A stretch of DNA of 48,534 bases from Candidatus Pelagibacter communis (lineage in GTDB: Bacteria; Pseudomonadota; Alphaproteobacteria; Pelagibacterales; Pelagibacteraceae): contig NZ_CVSG01000012.1 of assembly GCF_001179945.1 (NCBI RefSeq), forward strand, positions 1-48,534. Reading direction: 5' to 3'. Numbering within the stretch: position 1 is the stretch's first letter; each line of letters opens with the position of its first letter. The position numbers and the translations under genes were made by a program. Under the pieces are notes generated by a model, which had not been told where the DNA came from, did not search any database, and saw nothing but the letters and a program-made list of their open reading frames with translations. Positions 47,536 through 48,534 of the stretch are shown in pieces.

Positions 47536-48534
47536 TCACCTATAGGCGATTTTCGTTTTATTTAGCTCTTTTATGCTTTTACAGCCTAATAAAATCATGT
47601 CTCTTCTTATTTCATCTCTCATTCTAGTCAGAATCTGCTCTACGCCTTTCTGACCACCTGCGCCTAACGCAAATAAAAAACCTTTTCCAAAACTACATGC
47701 CGTTGCTCCTAAAGAAAGTGCTTTGAGAACATGTGTCCCCCTTCTAATTCCACCATCTAAAATAATTTCTATTTTTCCTCCAACTGCATCTGCTATTGCA
47801 GGTAATTGGTCGAACGGAGATCTCGATCCATCTAGTTGTCTTCCCCCGTGATTTGAAAGCATAATTGCAGATGCTCCAATATCAACAGCTCTTTTTGCAT
47901 CTTCAACAGACATAACTCCTTTTAAAGCAAACGGTCCACCCCATTTTTTTACAACATACTCAGCGTCTTTCCAGCTCATTGCAGGATCATATTGTTCATT
48001 GATATAATCCATTACTCCTTTAGCGATGCTAGATCCTTTTTTTGTCCAATGAGATACGTTTGATAATTGGAATTTTTCATGTGTTAAATAATTAAATGAC
48101 CATTTCGGATGCATTGCAAAACTCATCAGACTTTTTAAAGTTAGTTTTGGAGGAGTAGTGAAACCCCATCTGTGATCTCTTTCACGATTTCCTGCAACGA
48201 CAGTATCAACAGTCAAACACATTGCTTTAAAGCCAGAGCTTTTACATCTATCAATTAAATTGTCTGTTAAGCCTTGGTCCTTGTGAATATAGAGTTGAAA
48301 AAGTTTTGGACCTCCAGAAATATTTGCTACTTCTTCAATTGAGGAAGTTGCCATTGTGGACATGCTATAAAAAGTTCCAAATTTTTCTGCTGCCCTTGCT
48401 GAAGCCTTATCTCCATCATGATGGTAAAGTCTTTGCATTGCTGTAGGTGATAAAAAAATTGGTAAATCGATCTTCTGTCCGAACACCGTCGTTGATAAGT
48501 CAGGTTCACCAACACTTGCAAGAATGTTTGGCAC
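47536..48534 (-). CDS. lldD: FMN-dependent L-2-hydroxyacid dehydrogenase (L-lactate dehydrogenase-like), partial
   Basis: The C-terminal 332 residues are present; the gene runs off the right end of the window, losing roughly the first 50 residues. Markers are DLPIFLSPTAMQRLYHHDG, PKLFQLYIHKDQG, CLTVDTVVAGNRERDHR, the catalytic His-Arg in SNHGGRQLDGSRSP and the FMN phosphate loop DGGIRRGTHVLKALSLGA. The family covers L-lactate dehydrogenase and glycolate oxidase; lldD fits best by length and context, but glycolate or a longer hydroxyacid is possible. A GTG at the window edge is an internal valine codon, not a start. Confidence 0.88.
   Translation of the reverse strand: MPNILASVGEPDLSTTVFGQKIDLPIFLSPTAMQRLYHHDGDKASARAAEKFGTFYSMSTMATSSIEEVANISGGPKLFQLYIHKDQGLTDNLIDRCKSSGFKAMCLTVDTVVAGNRERDHRWGFTTPPKLTLKSLMSFAMHPKWSFNYLTHEKFQLSNVSHWTKKGSSIAKGVMDYINEQYDPAMSWKDAEYVVKKWGGPFALKGVMSVEDAKRAVDIGASAIMLSNHGGRQLDGSRSPFDQLPAIADAVGGKIEIILDGGIRRGTHVLKALSLGATACSFGKGFLFALGAGGQKGVEQILTRMRDEIRRDMILLGCKSIKELNKTKIAYR

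Noticed and set aside
47535-47550. Terminator for lldD
   Set aside because: ATCGCC/GGTGAT with a TATA loop forms a hairpin over the lldD stop, but on the minus strand it is followed by an A run rather than a U run, so intrinsic termination is unlikely.

Overview
The window reads as an AT-rich (about 30% GC), very tightly packed alphaproteobacterial chromosome segment. I would place it in SAR11 (Pelagibacterales). The grounds are base composition, intergenic gaps usually of 0-30 bp, the joined TCA-cycle, leucine and ribosomal-protein gene order, TRAP transport next to glycolate-oxidase-type genes, and protein sequences that read as Pelagibacter-like. This was done by eye, with no database search. 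The first 61 bases are an exact inverted copy of an internal piece of ctpA (1660-1720). That is the usual signature of a whole-genome-amplification chimera, so the sequence is probably a contig from a single amplified cell whose left end is artefactual.

Layout. (1) 62-3006, plus strand: 3' end of proA (apparent frameshift), nadD, rsfS, ctpA, rppH. (2) 2996-7766, minus: F1 ATP synthase atpH-A-G-D-C. The F0 genes are elsewhere. (3) 7845-17535, minus: priA, lpdA, sucB, sucA, sucD, sucC, i.e. 2-oxoglutarate dehydrogenase and succinyl-CoA synthetase. (4) 17537-19986: a probable accessory insert between sucC and mdh, made of a large polytopic GT-C-like membrane protein (minus) and a divergent class I methyltransferase (plus). 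(5) 19987-32976, minus: an almost gapless run read as ffh, rpsP, trmD, rplS, leuC, leuD, leuB, asd, sdhC, sdhD, sdhA, sdhB, mmsA, mdh. (6) 32977-33143: a divergent spacer with a GC-rich block of three perfect-stem hairpins, the best candidate here for an undescribed structured RNA. (7) 33144-34895, plus: dapF and ftsY. (8) 34878-48534, minus: read from the right edge, lldD-like FMN 2-hydroxyacid dehydrogenase (partial), class I aminotransferase, glcD, glcE, glcF, a D-2-hydroxyacid dehydrogenase/glyoxylate reductase, a TRAP transporter (dctP, strong hairpin/U-tract, dctQ, dctM), an amidase, a 59-codon membrane small ORF, an EamA exporter and an alpha/beta hydrolase.

How the genes work together. 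Regions 3 to 5 hold most of the oxidative TCA cycle from 2-oxoglutarate to oxaloacetate, with methylmalonate-semialdehyde dehydrogenase feeding acyl-CoA, beside leucine and aspartate-family biosynthesis. The F1 operon couples respiration to ATP synthesis. Region 8 looks like an uptake and oxidation unit for small 2-hydroxy or 2-oxo acids (glycolate, lactate, glyoxylate): the TRAP system imports, GlcDEF and the LldD-like enzyme oxidise, and the reductase and aminotransferase handle the oxo-acid product. The substrate is inferred from gene neighbourhood and family resemblance.

No rRNA, standard tRNA, insertion sequence, CRISPR, prophage or recognisable defence system was seen. No stretch longer than 300 bases lacks a gene.
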